Positions 44,646 through 53,700 of a stretch of DNA of 64,000 nt are shown here, in pieces. Source of the DNA: Bacteroidota bacterium (GTDB lineage Bacteria > Bacteroidota > Bacteroidia > Bacteroidales > UBA10428); NCBI GenBank assembly GCA_016699695.1, contig CP065006.1, forward strand, positions 1,240,001 through 1,304,000, read 5' to 3'. Both the position numbers and the translations under genes were made by a program. Position 1 is the stretch's first letter, and each line of letters begins with the position of its first letter. The notes under the pieces were generated by a model. The model saw only the letters and a program-made list of their open reading frames with translations. It ran no database searches and was not told where the DNA came from.

Positions 44646-45749
44646 TTAAATTTTCTGAGTCAACTTTTTAACAACCTTAAATTTATTGAAGAATTCTTTT
44701 GCAAAAACCCTGATAATGGTATACAAAGGAATAGCCACCATCATACCCAGCACCCCACCTACACTGCCGGCCACAAGAAGTAAAATAAATATTTCGAGAG
44801 GGTGAGCATTTACACTGTTAGAAAATATAAGAGGTTGAGAAACAATGTTATCAATAAGGTGAGCTACAGTAAAAACAACAATCATACCTATCACCAATGA
44901 TAACAACTCACTATCAAAAGCCAGATGAAGGTTTGCCGAAATGCCCAATAATACACCTATGGCGCTCCCAAGCAAGGGCCCGATATAAGGTATTAAGGTT
45001 AACACTGCAGCAATAAGACTTATTAATATACATTGGCTAATCTCCAGGCCCAGCAATGTAAGCCCAATATTTACCATCACAAAAATGCTTAGAATTTGAA
45101 CAAATATTCCGATAAAATACCGTATCAGAAGTTTTCGCGACGAAATCATGGCATGACGGAAAGAATCCAGATGCTTGTCCGGTACCATCGAAAGGATAGC
45201 CTCGGTAAATAGGTTCTCGTCTTTTAAAAAGAAAAAGGTAATAAAGGAAATGGAGAAAAATGCCATAAAGATATTTCCCATGCCCGAAGCCAGTCTCGAA
45301 ACTGTATCGCTTACAAATGAGGCGTTGAAAACCGTAGCAAGCCGTTCATTCACAAAGTTCTCGATTGTAAACTTATCATGACTATCGAGTGTAAAACGGT
45401 CAATAAATCCATCAATCCGGCCTATTGGCTCTTTCAAAGTATTAATCACACTTTGCTGATCGATGGTAGATAAAACATCTACTTCAGTGATAACCAGTGG
45501 TATAATAAAGCTGAGAAAACCCACCAGCAAACCATAAATAAAAAATAAAGTTATCAGGGAGCAAAGCCACTTGGGCATACGAATATTTTTATACTGAAGC
45601 TGCCTTAATGCATCGACAAGTGGACGTCCAATAAGCGATAATACTGCGGATATGATGATGTAAGAAACAATATGGCTAAAACGCCATAATAAAAATCCAA
45701 TTAACATAACTCCCAGGCCAATTAATATATACCGTAGGGTTTGATTCAT
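44646..45749 (-). CDS. AI-2E family (TqsA/PerM-type) transporter
   Basis: A 367-aa inner-membrane protein of the AI-2E/PerM exporter family. About eight helices are arranged as two N-terminal helix pairs, a soluble loop (about 105-160), and a C-terminal block where GLEISQCILISLIAAVLTLIPYIGPLLGS is the family hallmark (PYIGP) and LEIFILLLVAGSVGGVLGM follows. Family members have been linked to autoinducer-2, Na+ or lipid export, but the substrate cannot be read here. It is monocistronic. Confidence 0.9.
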   Translation of the reverse strand: MNQTLRYILIGLGVMLIGFLLWRFSHIVSYIIISAVLSLIGRPLVDALRQLQYKNIRMPKWLCSLITLFFIYGLLVGFLSFIIPLVITEVDVLSTIDQQSVINTLKEPIGRIDGFIDRFTLDSHDKFTIENFVNERLATVFNASFVSDTVSRLASGMGNIFMAFFSISFITFFFLKDENLFTEAILSMVPDKHLDSFRHAMISSRKLLIRYFIGIFVQILSIFVMVNIGLTLLGLEISQCILISLIAAVLTLIPYIGPLLGSAIGVLLGISANLHLAFDSELLSLVIGMIVVFTVAHLIDNIVSQPLIFSNSVNAHPLEIFILLLVAGSVGGVLGMMVAIPLYTIIRVFAKEFFNKFKVVKKLTQKI

Positions 45750-46008
45750 ACAGTTTTGAATTAAAACATGCTAAGATAAAGGTTTAGCAGACTGTTAACA
45801 AAATCTTGATTAATAATTATCAAAATACAGTGCTTTGAAGTTCTGGCACACTATTTTTGGATCTTTAACCTACTTTTTATACCATCAAATCCATATCTTA
45901 CCCAATTCAAACAATACGGCGGATGAATATAATTCGGCATCTTGAATTTGATGCACTGCTATTGGATTATGAGGGTACCATCGGATCTATGAATATAAAA
46001 TTTGACGG

Positions 46009-46803
46009 ATGAAACAATACCTCGACTTACTGGCACATACCCTCGAAAAGGGCCACGAACGAACCGATCGCACCGGCACCGGCACATTGGGTGTTTTTGG
46101 TTACCAGATGCGCTTTAATCTGGAAGAAGGCTTTCCGATGGTAACAACGAAAAAACTTCACCTTAAATCGATTATACACGAATTACTTTGGTTTTTAAGC
46201 GGCGAAACCAATGTGCGGTATCTGCAGGAAAATGGCGTACGAATCTGGAACGAATGGGCCGACGAAAATGGAAACCTTGGGCCTGTATATGGTTACCAGT
46301 GGCGCTCCTGGCCAGCCTCCGAAAACCGGCATATCGACCAGATTTCAGCGGTCATTCAATCCATTAAAGAGAATCCTTCGTCACGCAGACATATAGTGAG
46401 TGCATGGAATGTAGGCGAACTGGAAAATATGGCACTTCCACCCTGTCATATTCTCTTTCAGTTTTATGTGCACGACAACAAGCTCTCGCTGCAACTTTAC
46501 CAGCGAAGTGCCGATATTTTCCTGGGCGTACCTTTTAACATCGCGTCCTATGCAGCTTTGCTGGCAATGGTGGCACAGGTAACAGGCTTAGAACCTTACG
46601 AATTTGTGCATACCCTTGGAGATGCCCACATTTACCTGAATCATCTCGAGCAGGTAAAAACCCAGCTTTCACGAACACCCTTTCCTCTTCCCCATTTAAA
46701 ATTAAATCCCGACGTTAAATCCATCTTCGACTTTGCATTCGACGATTTTATATTAGAGAACTACCAGGCTCACCCGCATATTAAAGGCGATATTTCGGTT
46801 TAA
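46009..46803 (+). CDS. thyA: Thymidylate synthase
   Basis: ThyA makes dTMP from dUMP with methylene-tetrahydrofolate. It is full length (264 aa). The active-site Cys lies in MALPPCHILFQFYV, the dUMP-binding region includes YQRSADIFLGVPFNIASYA, and HTLGDAHIYLNH is conserved. The gene runs into folA after 16 bases and on to the DUF2147 gene, forming a short operon. The coupling with dihydrofolate reductase makes sense, because ThyA converts the cofactor to dihydrofolate. A possible -7 box (TATTTTTG, 45852-45859) lies upstream. Confidence 0.97.
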   Translation: MKQYLDLLAHTLEKGHERTDRTGTGTLGVFGYQMRFNLEEGFPMVTTKKLHLKSIIHELLWFLSGETNVRYLQENGVRIWNEWADENGNLGPVYGYQWRSWPASENRHIDQISAVIQSIKENPSSRRHIVSAWNVGELENMALPPCHILFQFYVHDNKLSLQLYQRSADIFLGVPFNIASYAALLAMVAQVTGLEPYEFVHTLGDAHIYLNHLEQVKTQLSRTPFPLPHLKLNPDVKSIFDFAFDDFILENYQAHPHIKGDISV

Positions 46804-46819
46804 AACAAGCACTCACCTC

Positions 46820-47314
46820 ATGGCAAAAACACTTTCAATTATAGTTGCAGTAGCCCTCGACAATGGCATTGGCAACAAAAATCAGCTGCTGGCACATCTG
46901 CCCGACGACCTGCGCCATTTTAGGTCCATTACTCAGGGACATCCGGTAATTATGGGCCGAAACACCTGGTTTTCTCTACCAAAACGCCCGCTACCAAACC
47001 GACAAAACATTGTAATTACCAACATTGAAGACGAAACTTTCGAAGGTGCCGACACAGTGTATTCCATTGACCAAGCCATTGAAAAATGCCCCGACAACAG
47101 CGAAAGTTTTGTCATCGGTGGTGCCATGATCTACCGCCAGTTTTTTGATATAGCAGATAAATTGTACATCACCCGTATTCTTAAAACCTTCGAAGCAGAC
47201 ACCTTTTTTCCTGCAATTTCGAACGATATGTGGGAAACAGAATGGCAAAGTGAAATTTTTTCTGACGAAAAAAGCGGATTAAAATTTCAATATGTTAATT
47301 TTAAGAAACGTTAA
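46820..47314 (+). CDS. folA: Dihydrofolate reductase
   Basis: Recycles dihydrofolate, the by-product of ThyA encoded just upstream. The 164-aa protein has the N-terminal IVAVALDNGIGNKNQLL with the Met20-loop region, HLPDDLRHFRSIT with the substrate-binding Asp, VIMGRNTWFSLP, and the NADPH-binding VIGGAMIYRQF. It is thus a normal chromosomal type I enzyme. It overlaps no gene; the spacing to thyA (16 bases) and to the DUF2147 gene (20 bases) supports one transcript. Confidence 0.96.
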   Translation: MAKTLSIIVAVALDNGIGNKNQLLAHLPDDLRHFRSITQGHPVIMGRNTWFSLPKRPLPNRQNIVITNIEDETFEGADTVYSIDQAIEKCPDNSESFVIGGAMIYRQFFDIADKLYITRILKTFEADTFFPAISNDMWETEWQSEIFSDEKSGLKFQYVNFKKR

Positions 47315-47334
47315 CGCTTAAACTTATTTCGCTT

Positions 47335-47763
47335 ATGAAAAAATTTCTTGCCACCGTGTTTGCTCTTTCCCTTTTTGCAGGCGTGTTTGCCCAGGAAGAA
47401 GCCATTAAAGGAGAATGGTATAACACCGAAAAAACCTCGAAAATTAAAATTTTCAAAGCCACCAATGGAAAATACTATGGAAAAATTGTCTGGCTGGAGG
47501 AACCTGAAAAAAAAGACATCCATAATCCGGATGCCTCAAAACATTCCGACCCGCTAATGGGCTTATTGCTGCTAAAAGATTTTGCCTACGATGCAACTAA
47601 AAAACAATGGACAGGTGGCACCATCTACGATCCGGGCAATGGTAAAACTTACGATTGTTTTATCTGGTTTACCGAAGGTGTCGACAATGTATTGAACGTA
47701 AAAGGTTTTGTGATGGGTATGAAGTTTGCCGGCCGCCAGGTTGAATGGACCCGCACCGAATAG
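47335..47763 (+). CDS. DUF2147 family exported protein
   Basis: A 142-aa exported protein with a signal peptide (FLATVFALSLFAGVFAQ). The mature part starts EEAIKGEWYNTEKTSKIKIF and continues with NGKYYGKIVWLEEPE, DPLMGLLLLKDF, GGTIYDPGNGKTY and LNVKGFVMGM, the strand order of DUF2147. The fold is a small lipocalin-like barrel whose ligand is unknown. It is the last gene of the thyA-folA operon and is followed by a strong terminator. Confidence 0.92.
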   Translation: MKKFLATVFALSLFAGVFAQEEAIKGEWYNTEKTSKIKIFKATNGKYYGKIVWLEEPEKKDIHNPDASKHSDPLMGLLLLKDFAYDATKKQWTGGTIYDPGNGKTYDCFIWFTEGVDNVLNVKGFVMGMKFAGRQVEWTRTE

Positions 47764-47782
47764 ATAAATATTGAAATTTCTG

Positions 47783-47820
47783 AAACTCCCCGGGCAATTT
47801 GTTCGGGGAGTTTTTTTTTT
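47783..47820 (+). terminator. Intrinsic terminator of thyA-folA-DUF2147
   Basis: A 10-bp stem (AAACTCCCCG with CGGGGAGTTT), an 11-base loop and a run of ten T residues. The convergent glutaminase gene ends inside the T-run, so the hairpin may limit read-through from both sides. Confidence 0.9.
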
Positions 47821-48733
47821 AAAATACCGACAATCCTGTTTTTGTAGTAAGCAACTCCAGGGCCTTCATGCCCATCACCGAATTGCCTTTTTGATTGAGT
47901 CGTGGACTCCAGACAGCAACACTAAAGCGTTGAGGATAGATGGCCACAATGCCGCCTCCTACTCCGCTTTTCCCAGGTAAACCAACCCGAAAAGAGAATT
48001 CGCCCGACTCATCGTAAAAACCACAGGTAAGCATCACTGCATTGAGCCGTTTTACGCCGCTATGGGTTAGGGAATAGCCTGCATAATCGAAACTTTTTGA
48101 GTGGTCGGCATAAGCAAGCATGGCAGTGGCCAGATCGTAACACGACATCATGATGGAACATTGAAAGAAATAAAAATCCAGTACCTGGTTTACATCGTTT
48201 TTTATATTTCCATACGACTTGAGCATGTATGCCAGGGATGCATTGAGCGAACCTGTGTTTCGCTCGGAAATATACACGTCGATATTTATGTCAATGGCAG
48301 GGTTCTTTGCCAAAGTGCGGATAAACTCCAACAAATCGGCTTTGGGGCTTTTCAGGTGCGATAAAAGCACATCGGCCACCACCAGGGCACCTGCATTGAT
48401 AAAGGGGTTACGGGGAATTCCTTTTTCGTATTCGAGCTGAACGATTGAATTAAAAGCTGTACCAGAGGGCTCCACACCCACCCGCGACCACAGACTATCT
48501 CCGGCAAGAGAAAGAGCCATTGAAAGTCCGAATACTTTAGAGATACTCTGTATCGAAAATGCTTCTTGATACAGGCCTGAGTAAAAATCCTTTCCCTCCA
48601 GAGTAATGAGCGATATGCCAAACTTTTCGGGCGGCACTTTGGCCAGTTCGGGTATATAATCTGCCACCTTACCTATTTTCTGCAAAGGAGCTATTTCGAG
48701 GCAAAGCTCTTCAATAATTTGTTGATAATCCAT
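47819..48733 (-). CDS. glsA: Glutaminase
   Basis: Hydrolyses glutamine to glutamate and ammonia. The beta-lactamase-like fold is shown by the nucleophile region SIQSISKVFGL (Ser-x-x-Lys), INAGALVVADVLL, SLNASLAYMLKS and GLPGKSGVGGGI. At 304 aa it is the length of E. coli GlsA (YbaS/YneH). I start it at the ATG at 48733, where the conserved family N-terminus begins; the longer frame to 48775 adds 14 unlikely residues. The gene is alone and convergent with the folate operon. Confidence 0.95.
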   Translation of the reverse strand: MDYQQIIEELCLEIAPLQKIGKVADYIPELAKVPPEKFGISLITLEGKDFYSGLYQEAFSIQSISKVFGLSMALSLAGDSLWSRVGVEPSGTAFNSIVQLEYEKGIPRNPFINAGALVVADVLLSHLKSPKADLLEFIRTLAKNPAIDINIDVYISERNTGSLNASLAYMLKSYGNIKNDVNQVLDFYFFQCSIMMSCYDLATAMLAYADHSKSFDYAGYSLTHSGVKRLNAVMLTCGFYDESGEFSFRVGLPGKSGVGGGIVAIYPQRFSVAVWSPRLNQKGNSVMGMKALELLTTKTGLSVF

Positions 48734-48810
48734 GCTCAGAGGCTTAATAACAGTCCAATATACTTCTTTCGGCAAGATTAAAAAATAGACATTATCAGCC
48801 CTTAATTATT

Positions 48811-48838
48811 TCAGTTTACACCGACCTTTTTTACGAGC
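48811..48838. repeat. Direct repeat, copy 1, flanking the VapBC module
   Basis: A 28-base sequence beginning TCAGTTTACACCGAC and ending TTTTTTACGAGC. It recurs at 49769-49796 in the same orientation with a single C/T difference. The two copies lie on either side of the toxin-antitoxin pair at 48977-49641. Both copies are followed after 26-50 bases by GCTCAGCG. Confidence 0.85.
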
Positions 48839-48976
48839 CATCCCGATGTACATCTGGACTCGAAAACCTCTGAACCGACCAAAGGGTGCTCAGCGAACCG
48901 AACGAAGTGAGTTCACGACCACAGGGAGTAACAAAGCTAAACCCGCATGCACTATACTATGTGTTGGCAACTGGAC

Positions 48977-49393
48977 TTATTTAATCGTTTCAATAAATTG
49001 TTTAGCTGTCATTATCGGCAATTTTGAATTTTTAAAATCCCTAAGGTTTCTAGTAATAATCAATTCTTGCTCGTCTTCAATTGCTGTAAAGTATTGAAGT
49101 CCATCCTCAAAATCCGAAAAAGTCTCGTCGTTTAAAGCCAATCCAATAATCTTATCATCTAATGGCAAGACTTTAAGAATCAACCTAAGCTTTCTTAAAA
49201 CCGATTTCGCTTTATTCGAATCCATTTGTCTCAACAAGGCATAACTAGTATTTGCAATAGTTAAAGATGAAACTGATAATTCGACTTGCTTTTTATCAGC
49301 TAGAGAAAATAATTCTGCTGTTTCTTCAAAAAAGGGTTCCCTCCGTGATAATAAATCAATCACAATATTTGTATCAACGAATAGTTTTTTCAT
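48977..49393 (-). CDS. VapC-type PIN-domain toxin
   Basis: A 138-aa PIN-domain ribonuclease-type toxin. The acidic residues expected for metal binding are present: Asp in LFVDTNIVIDLL (N-terminus), Glu in ETAELFSLA, and Asp in the C-terminal region (DFEDGLQYF, with FKNSK near the end). It overlaps the antitoxin gene by four bases (ATGA type). Usual targets are tRNA or rRNA; the target here is unknown. The module sits in a repeat-flanked segment. Confidence 0.9.
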   Translation of the reverse strand: MKKLFVDTNIVIDLLSRREPFFEETAELFSLADKKQVELSVSSLTIANTSYALLRQMDSNKAKSVLRKLRLILKVLPLDDKIIGLALNDETFSDFEDGLQYFTAIEDEQELIITRNLRDFKNSKLPIMTAKQFIETIK

Positions 49394-49641
49394 TTATACT
49401 TTTTTTCTAAATAATCACGATATTCTTTTTTGTAATCAAAGTCAGCAGGCAAATCAATCACGCCGCTCAAGCTCTTAATTAGAGGAGTAATTGAAATCCT
49501 TTTCTCTTCTTCTTTTTGTTTAGTAATGCTGTCAAGGTAAGATTCAATCATCTTAGAAAGACTAATCTTATGACTGCGCGCATAAATTTTAGCTCTTTCG
49601 ATAACATTATCATTTAGTCTCAATGTTAATTTAGTTTCCAT
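49390..49641 (-). CDS. VapB-type antitoxin (DUF6364-like)
   Basis: An 83-aa small protein with a ribbon-helix-helix-like N-terminus (TKLTLRLNDNVIERAKIYA, followed by KISLSKMIESYL) that serves for DNA binding and dimerisation. The C-terminal part is a charged toxin-binding tail ending in DYKKEYRDYLEKKYK. It overlaps the PIN-domain toxin gene by four bases, so the antitoxin is made first. A -7 box (CAAATATA on the plus strand, 49664-49671) lies upstream; the pair is expected to be autorepressed. Confidence 0.88.
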   Translation of the reverse strand: METKLTLRLNDNVIERAKIYARSHKISLSKMIESYLDSITKQKEEEKRISITPLIKSLSGVIDLPADFDYKKEYRDYLEKKYK

Positions 49642-49663
49642 AATCTTTAAAATAAATTACGTA

Positions 49664-49695
49664 CAAATATAATTTATCAATACGTCAATTGCAAG
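49664..49695 (-). promoter_or_regulatory. Possible promoter of vapBC
   Basis: On the minus strand TATATTTG (49671-49664) is a full -7 match, with CTTG (49695-49692) 20 bases upstream as a three-out-of-four -33 match. It ends 22 bases before the antitoxin start. Confidence 0.4.
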
Positions 49696-49768
49696 ATTTT
49701 CGTTCTCATGGCTTGTTGCTAGCGGTTGATGGTAGGGTGTCGTACGGGATTTCGTAGCTGCTTTCATA

Positions 49769-49796
49769 TCAGTTTACACCGACTTTTTTTACGAGC
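49769..49796. repeat. Direct repeat, copy 2, flanking the VapBC module
   Basis: The same 28 bases as at 48811-48838 with one mismatch (TTTTTTT instead of CTTTTTT). With copy 1 it delimits a segment of about 930 bases that contains the toxin-antitoxin pair. Confidence 0.85.
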
Positions 49797-49904
49797 TACA
49801 ACCGACGACGAAGGAGGAGCTCAGCGCAGCTAAACCTTCGCAAACCCCCCGCTGACGCGTGCCCAATGTCGTTAAGTTAAGAAAAGTTACCGTCATCGAG
49901 GAAC

Positions 49905-50033
49905 GAAGCAATCTCATTATTCAGAAGATTGCTTCACATTATTCGCCTCCGCTGGCGCGGGTCGGTGACCCGTGCTTTACTGTGCAACAGCAATAGTTTG
50001 CCTATGGCAAGGCACCGATTGCAAATCGGCGCC
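49905..50033. repeat. Three-hairpin REP-like element
   Basis: Three adjacent inverted repeats: GAAGCAATCT/AGATTGCTTC (49905-49914 with 49926-49935), GCGCGGGTC/GACCCGTGC (49955-49963 with 49967-49975, one G-T pair), and GGCACCGATT/AATCGGCGCC (50011-50020 with 50024-50033, one mismatch). GC-rich stems in an AT-rich genome, in tight succession, are the layout of REP/BIME elements. Confidence 0.75.
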
Positions 50034-50231
50034 AGAGGTTTTTTTCATTTTAACCGGACAGTAGTGTTATTAAATGATAATTATGAAATAAACAGGCTAA
50101 GATTAGCGAAAAATTAAGCGTTGATAATCTATGGTTTTGATTCCATCGATTGCACTATTTCACTATTGCACGTTTTGGATAAACATTTCTTTTATTTTTT
50201 GGTTAGTGTGCTAAACCAAACAGTGTGGAAA

Positions 50232-50690
50232 ATGAAAAGAGTGAGTTTTTTTCTTTTAAGTATAATCATTGCAACCCAATTTACTATGGCACAAGAAAAT
50301 ACTGAGTATTACTTTACAAAAAAGATTCAGGGTAGTTATGAGCAGGTTTTTCAACAGCTCGAAGCAAGTGTTAAGGCAAACGGCTTTGGAATCATCGACC
50401 AGATGGACATGCAGGCCAAGCTCAAAGAAAAGCTTGGCAGTGAGGTTATCGATACCTACATGATACTTGGAGTTTGCAACCCCAATTTAGCCTTCAAAGC
50501 TATACAAGCCGAACCGAATATTGGTGTTTTTCTTCCTTGCAAAATTGTTATCAGAAGAATCAACACCCACGAATTTGAAGTAGCAGCCATCAACCCTGCC
50601 CTCATGATGGGTGCCCTGAACAACGAGAAACTAAACCCGGTAGCCAATGAGGTAGCCCAGAGTCTTAAGGCAATTATTGAAAATTTATAG
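50232..50690 (+). CDS. DUF302 family exported protein
   Basis: A 152-aa exported protein starting at the ATG at 50232, which begins a signal peptide (MKRVSFFLLSIIIATQFTMAQ); the longer frame to 50121 carries this inside. The mature part has the DUF302 order: a strand TKKIQGSYEQVFQQLEASVK, MILGVCNPNLAFKAIQA, GVFLPCKIVIRRIN, then INPALMMGALNNEKLNPVAN. The fold is a small alpha/beta domain of unknown function; the two Cys residues (in GVCN and LPCK) are conserved in many members. No neighbour points to a function. Confidence 0.9.
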   Translation: MKRVSFFLLSIIIATQFTMAQENTEYYFTKKIQGSYEQVFQQLEASVKANGFGIIDQMDMQAKLKEKLGSEVIDTYMILGVCNPNLAFKAIQAEPNIGVFLPCKIVIRRINTHEFEVAAINPALMMGALNNEKLNPVANEVAQSLKAIIENL

Positions 50691-50794
50691 ATTAACCAAC
50701 AAACGCTTGTATAAAATTAGACATTGCATTAACTTTAGTAATATCAGCCATTTGACCCACTTGATATTTTATTGCCTGAGGGGGTATGGCTTAA

Positions 50795-53700
50795 ATGTAT
50801 AAAATGGTTTCTTGGCAAAAATCGCAACAACTCTCAGCTAAAATGGATTCGAAAAAAGCACTTCATATCAACCAATCGACAGCAAAGATTTTTGCTGCTC
50901 TAAAGCTTGATATCGAATCTGTTCTTGTGAAGTCAGATGATGAAGCATATAATTCTATTCTAAGCAAAGTAGCCCAGCTTGAAGAAGTTTGCAAAACTAT
51001 TTTTTCTGAATCCAAATCTGCCGATGACCTCCAAAAATTGCTAAAGACGATTGCCGACCTGGAGAATGCGCAAATAAACCTTCGTGCACAGATCGATAAT
51101 ACTTTGTTTCGTATCTGGTCTGTCGACGAAAACTACCAGGTGCTCACAATCAATAAAAATTTTGCGCAGGATTTCAAAAATGCTTTTGGTGTGCATCTTA
51201 AAGAAGGTGTTAGTATTATAATAAGTTTACCGGAGCCATTAAAATCGATTTGGAAAGAACGTTACGACAGAGCCCTGAAAGGGGAACAATTTTCAATTAT
51301 CGATCACTTTACCATCCGCAACATTCCTTCTTACCTGGAGACTTCCTTTACCCCTATTTGTCTCAACAAAAAGGTTATTGGTGTTTCATGCTTTTCGCGC
51401 GATATTACCAAACAAAAAGAAACTGAACTTCAGTTTAAGTCTCTGGCCGAATTATCGCCCAACCCCATTTCGATTATGAATGGCGAAGGATTTCTTTTTG
51501 TCAACCAGGCCTGGACCGAATTATCAGGTTACTCCGAAGAAGAAGCCCTCAAAGGAAACATGAACCTGCTTTTACCACCCAAACTTGCCGAGGAGTTTGG
51601 AAATGGAGCAAAGGAATTTTTAGCGGCAAAAAAAACCAATATTCACAAAACTTATCAGTTCTTCAATAAAGCTGGAGGCGAGATTTGGGTTAACGTAGCT
51701 TCAACCTGCATCGACTTTAATCATCAGCCGGCCATTCTTTCGGTTTCGACCGATGTGACAGAATTGGTCAAGCTTCAGCTCGAATTAAATAAAAGTAAGG
51801 CAAACCTCCTTGGCATCATCGAAAACACCCGGGCACGTATCTGGTCCATCGACAACAATTTATGCATTGTGGCTTTAAACTCAAATTTCAGAAATGATTT
51901 TAAAACCGCTTTTAAGGTGAATCTTGAACCTGGCACCTCAGCCCTGGAAGGCGTACCGGAGCCTCTCTATTCTACTTGGAAAGAGCGATACGAAAAAGTA
52001 TTAAGGGGCGAGACCATTCAGTTTATCGAAGAATTCCACTTCGAGGGTGTTCCTCAGTTTGTGGAGGTAGCCTTAAGTCCGATCTGGTACACTCAGGAAT
52101 TAATGGGAGCCTCATGCTATTCGCGCGATATTTCGGAACAAAAAAATGCTGAAATAGCGCTTCGCCATAGCGAGCAACGCTATAAGTCGCTCATCGAAAA
52201 TCTCCCCAGCACAGCCTACCGATGCGCTTTCGACGAAAAATTCACCATGGAATTTATTAGCGACGAGATAGAAGTATTAACCGGTTATCCGGCATCCGAT
52301 TTCCTGCAAAACCACAAGCGAACATTCTCCAGCATCATTCATCGCGAAGATTACCAAAAAGTTGTATCTGCCATAGAGCAGGCCATTAAAAGAAAAACCA
52401 GCTACCGCATCGAATACCGTATCATTGATAAAGACGGCATTGTAAAATGGGTACATGAGCGTGGACGGGGAATGGTCAATGAGCAAGGTGAGGTCCTACA
52501 CCTCGATGGTGTAATTAACGACATAACAGCCCGTAAACAAGCCGAAGCCGACCTCAGGGAAAGCGAACAGGAATACCGTTCAATCTTTAACTCCATGAGT
52601 GACCTTTTTGTGCGCACCGACCTGAAAGGGAACATTATCATCGTATCGCCTTCTGTAGCAGATATTTTAGGTTATCTGCCCGAAGAAATTGTAGGTACCC
52701 CTATAACTGAATTGTATCAGCAGGCAAATGACAGGCATATCTTAGTGGAAAAACTGATGAAAAATGATGTTGTACGCGAATTCGAAACAACATTTATCTC
52801 TAAAACAGGTGAAGAAAGAGTTGCCTCCATTAATGCCAAAATTTTAAAAAACGAACAAGGTGAAGCCATTGGCTTAGAAGGCATTGCACGCGACATTACC
52901 TACCGTAAAATGGCCCAGAGGGCACTTGAAGACCGCACCCGCGAGTTGGATTCCATTTTCGAAAACACCCCGGTTATTCTTATCCTTATCGACACCAATG
53001 GCAATGTGCTAAATATCAACAAAGCCGGCACTAAGACCCAGGGCTATGACAAAACCCATTTCACACGCTTATTGGCAGGAGAAGCTGTAAAATGCATCAA
53101 CACACTGCGCTCGAAAACCCATTGCGGAAAAGGCGAAATGTGCAGTCAGTGCCTCATTCGCAAAACCATTCTTAAAACCATCGAAACCCGGCAAAATCAG
53201 GATCAGGTAGAAGGTATTATAAGCATTCCCTTTCACAATCAGCTCTACGAAAGAAGTTACCTTATTTCTACCACCTACCTCGAAACTGAAAGCACTAAAA
53301 GGGTGCTTATCAGCCTCGATGATATTACTGAAATGCGCAAGGCTGAAGAAGAAATTCGCCAACTCTCAGCTGCTGTGAACCAAAGCACTGCCACCATTGT
53401 GATTACGAATAAAGCAGGAGATATTGAATACGTGAATCCTCAGTTCGAAAAAACAACCGGATACAAAGCAGCTGAAGTAATCGGGAAAAATCCCCGTGTG
53501 CTCAAATCAAATTATACTGCGCCTAATGCCTATCATGATCTTTGGGAAACCATTCTGATGGGAGAAACCTGGCAGGGCGAGTTTTTAAATGTAAAAAAGA
53601 ATAAGACCGAATACTGGGAAAATGCCATTATTTCACCTATTACCAACTCAGCAGGAGAAATCACCCACTTTGTAGCCATTAAAGAGGACATTACGGAGCG

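Larger units (their letters stand above)
49642..50231. other. Repeat-rich, non-coding zone
   Basis: A 590-base gap. From left to right it holds a possible vapB promoter (49664-49695), direct-repeat copy 2 (49769-49796) and three consecutive hairpins at 49905-50033. No coding frame with a plausible start was found. The base composition is clearly more GC-rich than in the flanks. Confidence 0.7.

Noticed and set aside
48839..49902. Integron attC-like site near the VapBC module (GTTAAGT and GTTGGCA motifs)
   Set aside because: GTTGGCA does not fit GTTRRRY, and GTTAAGT has no matching RYYYAAC partner at a suitable distance. No integrase gene is present.
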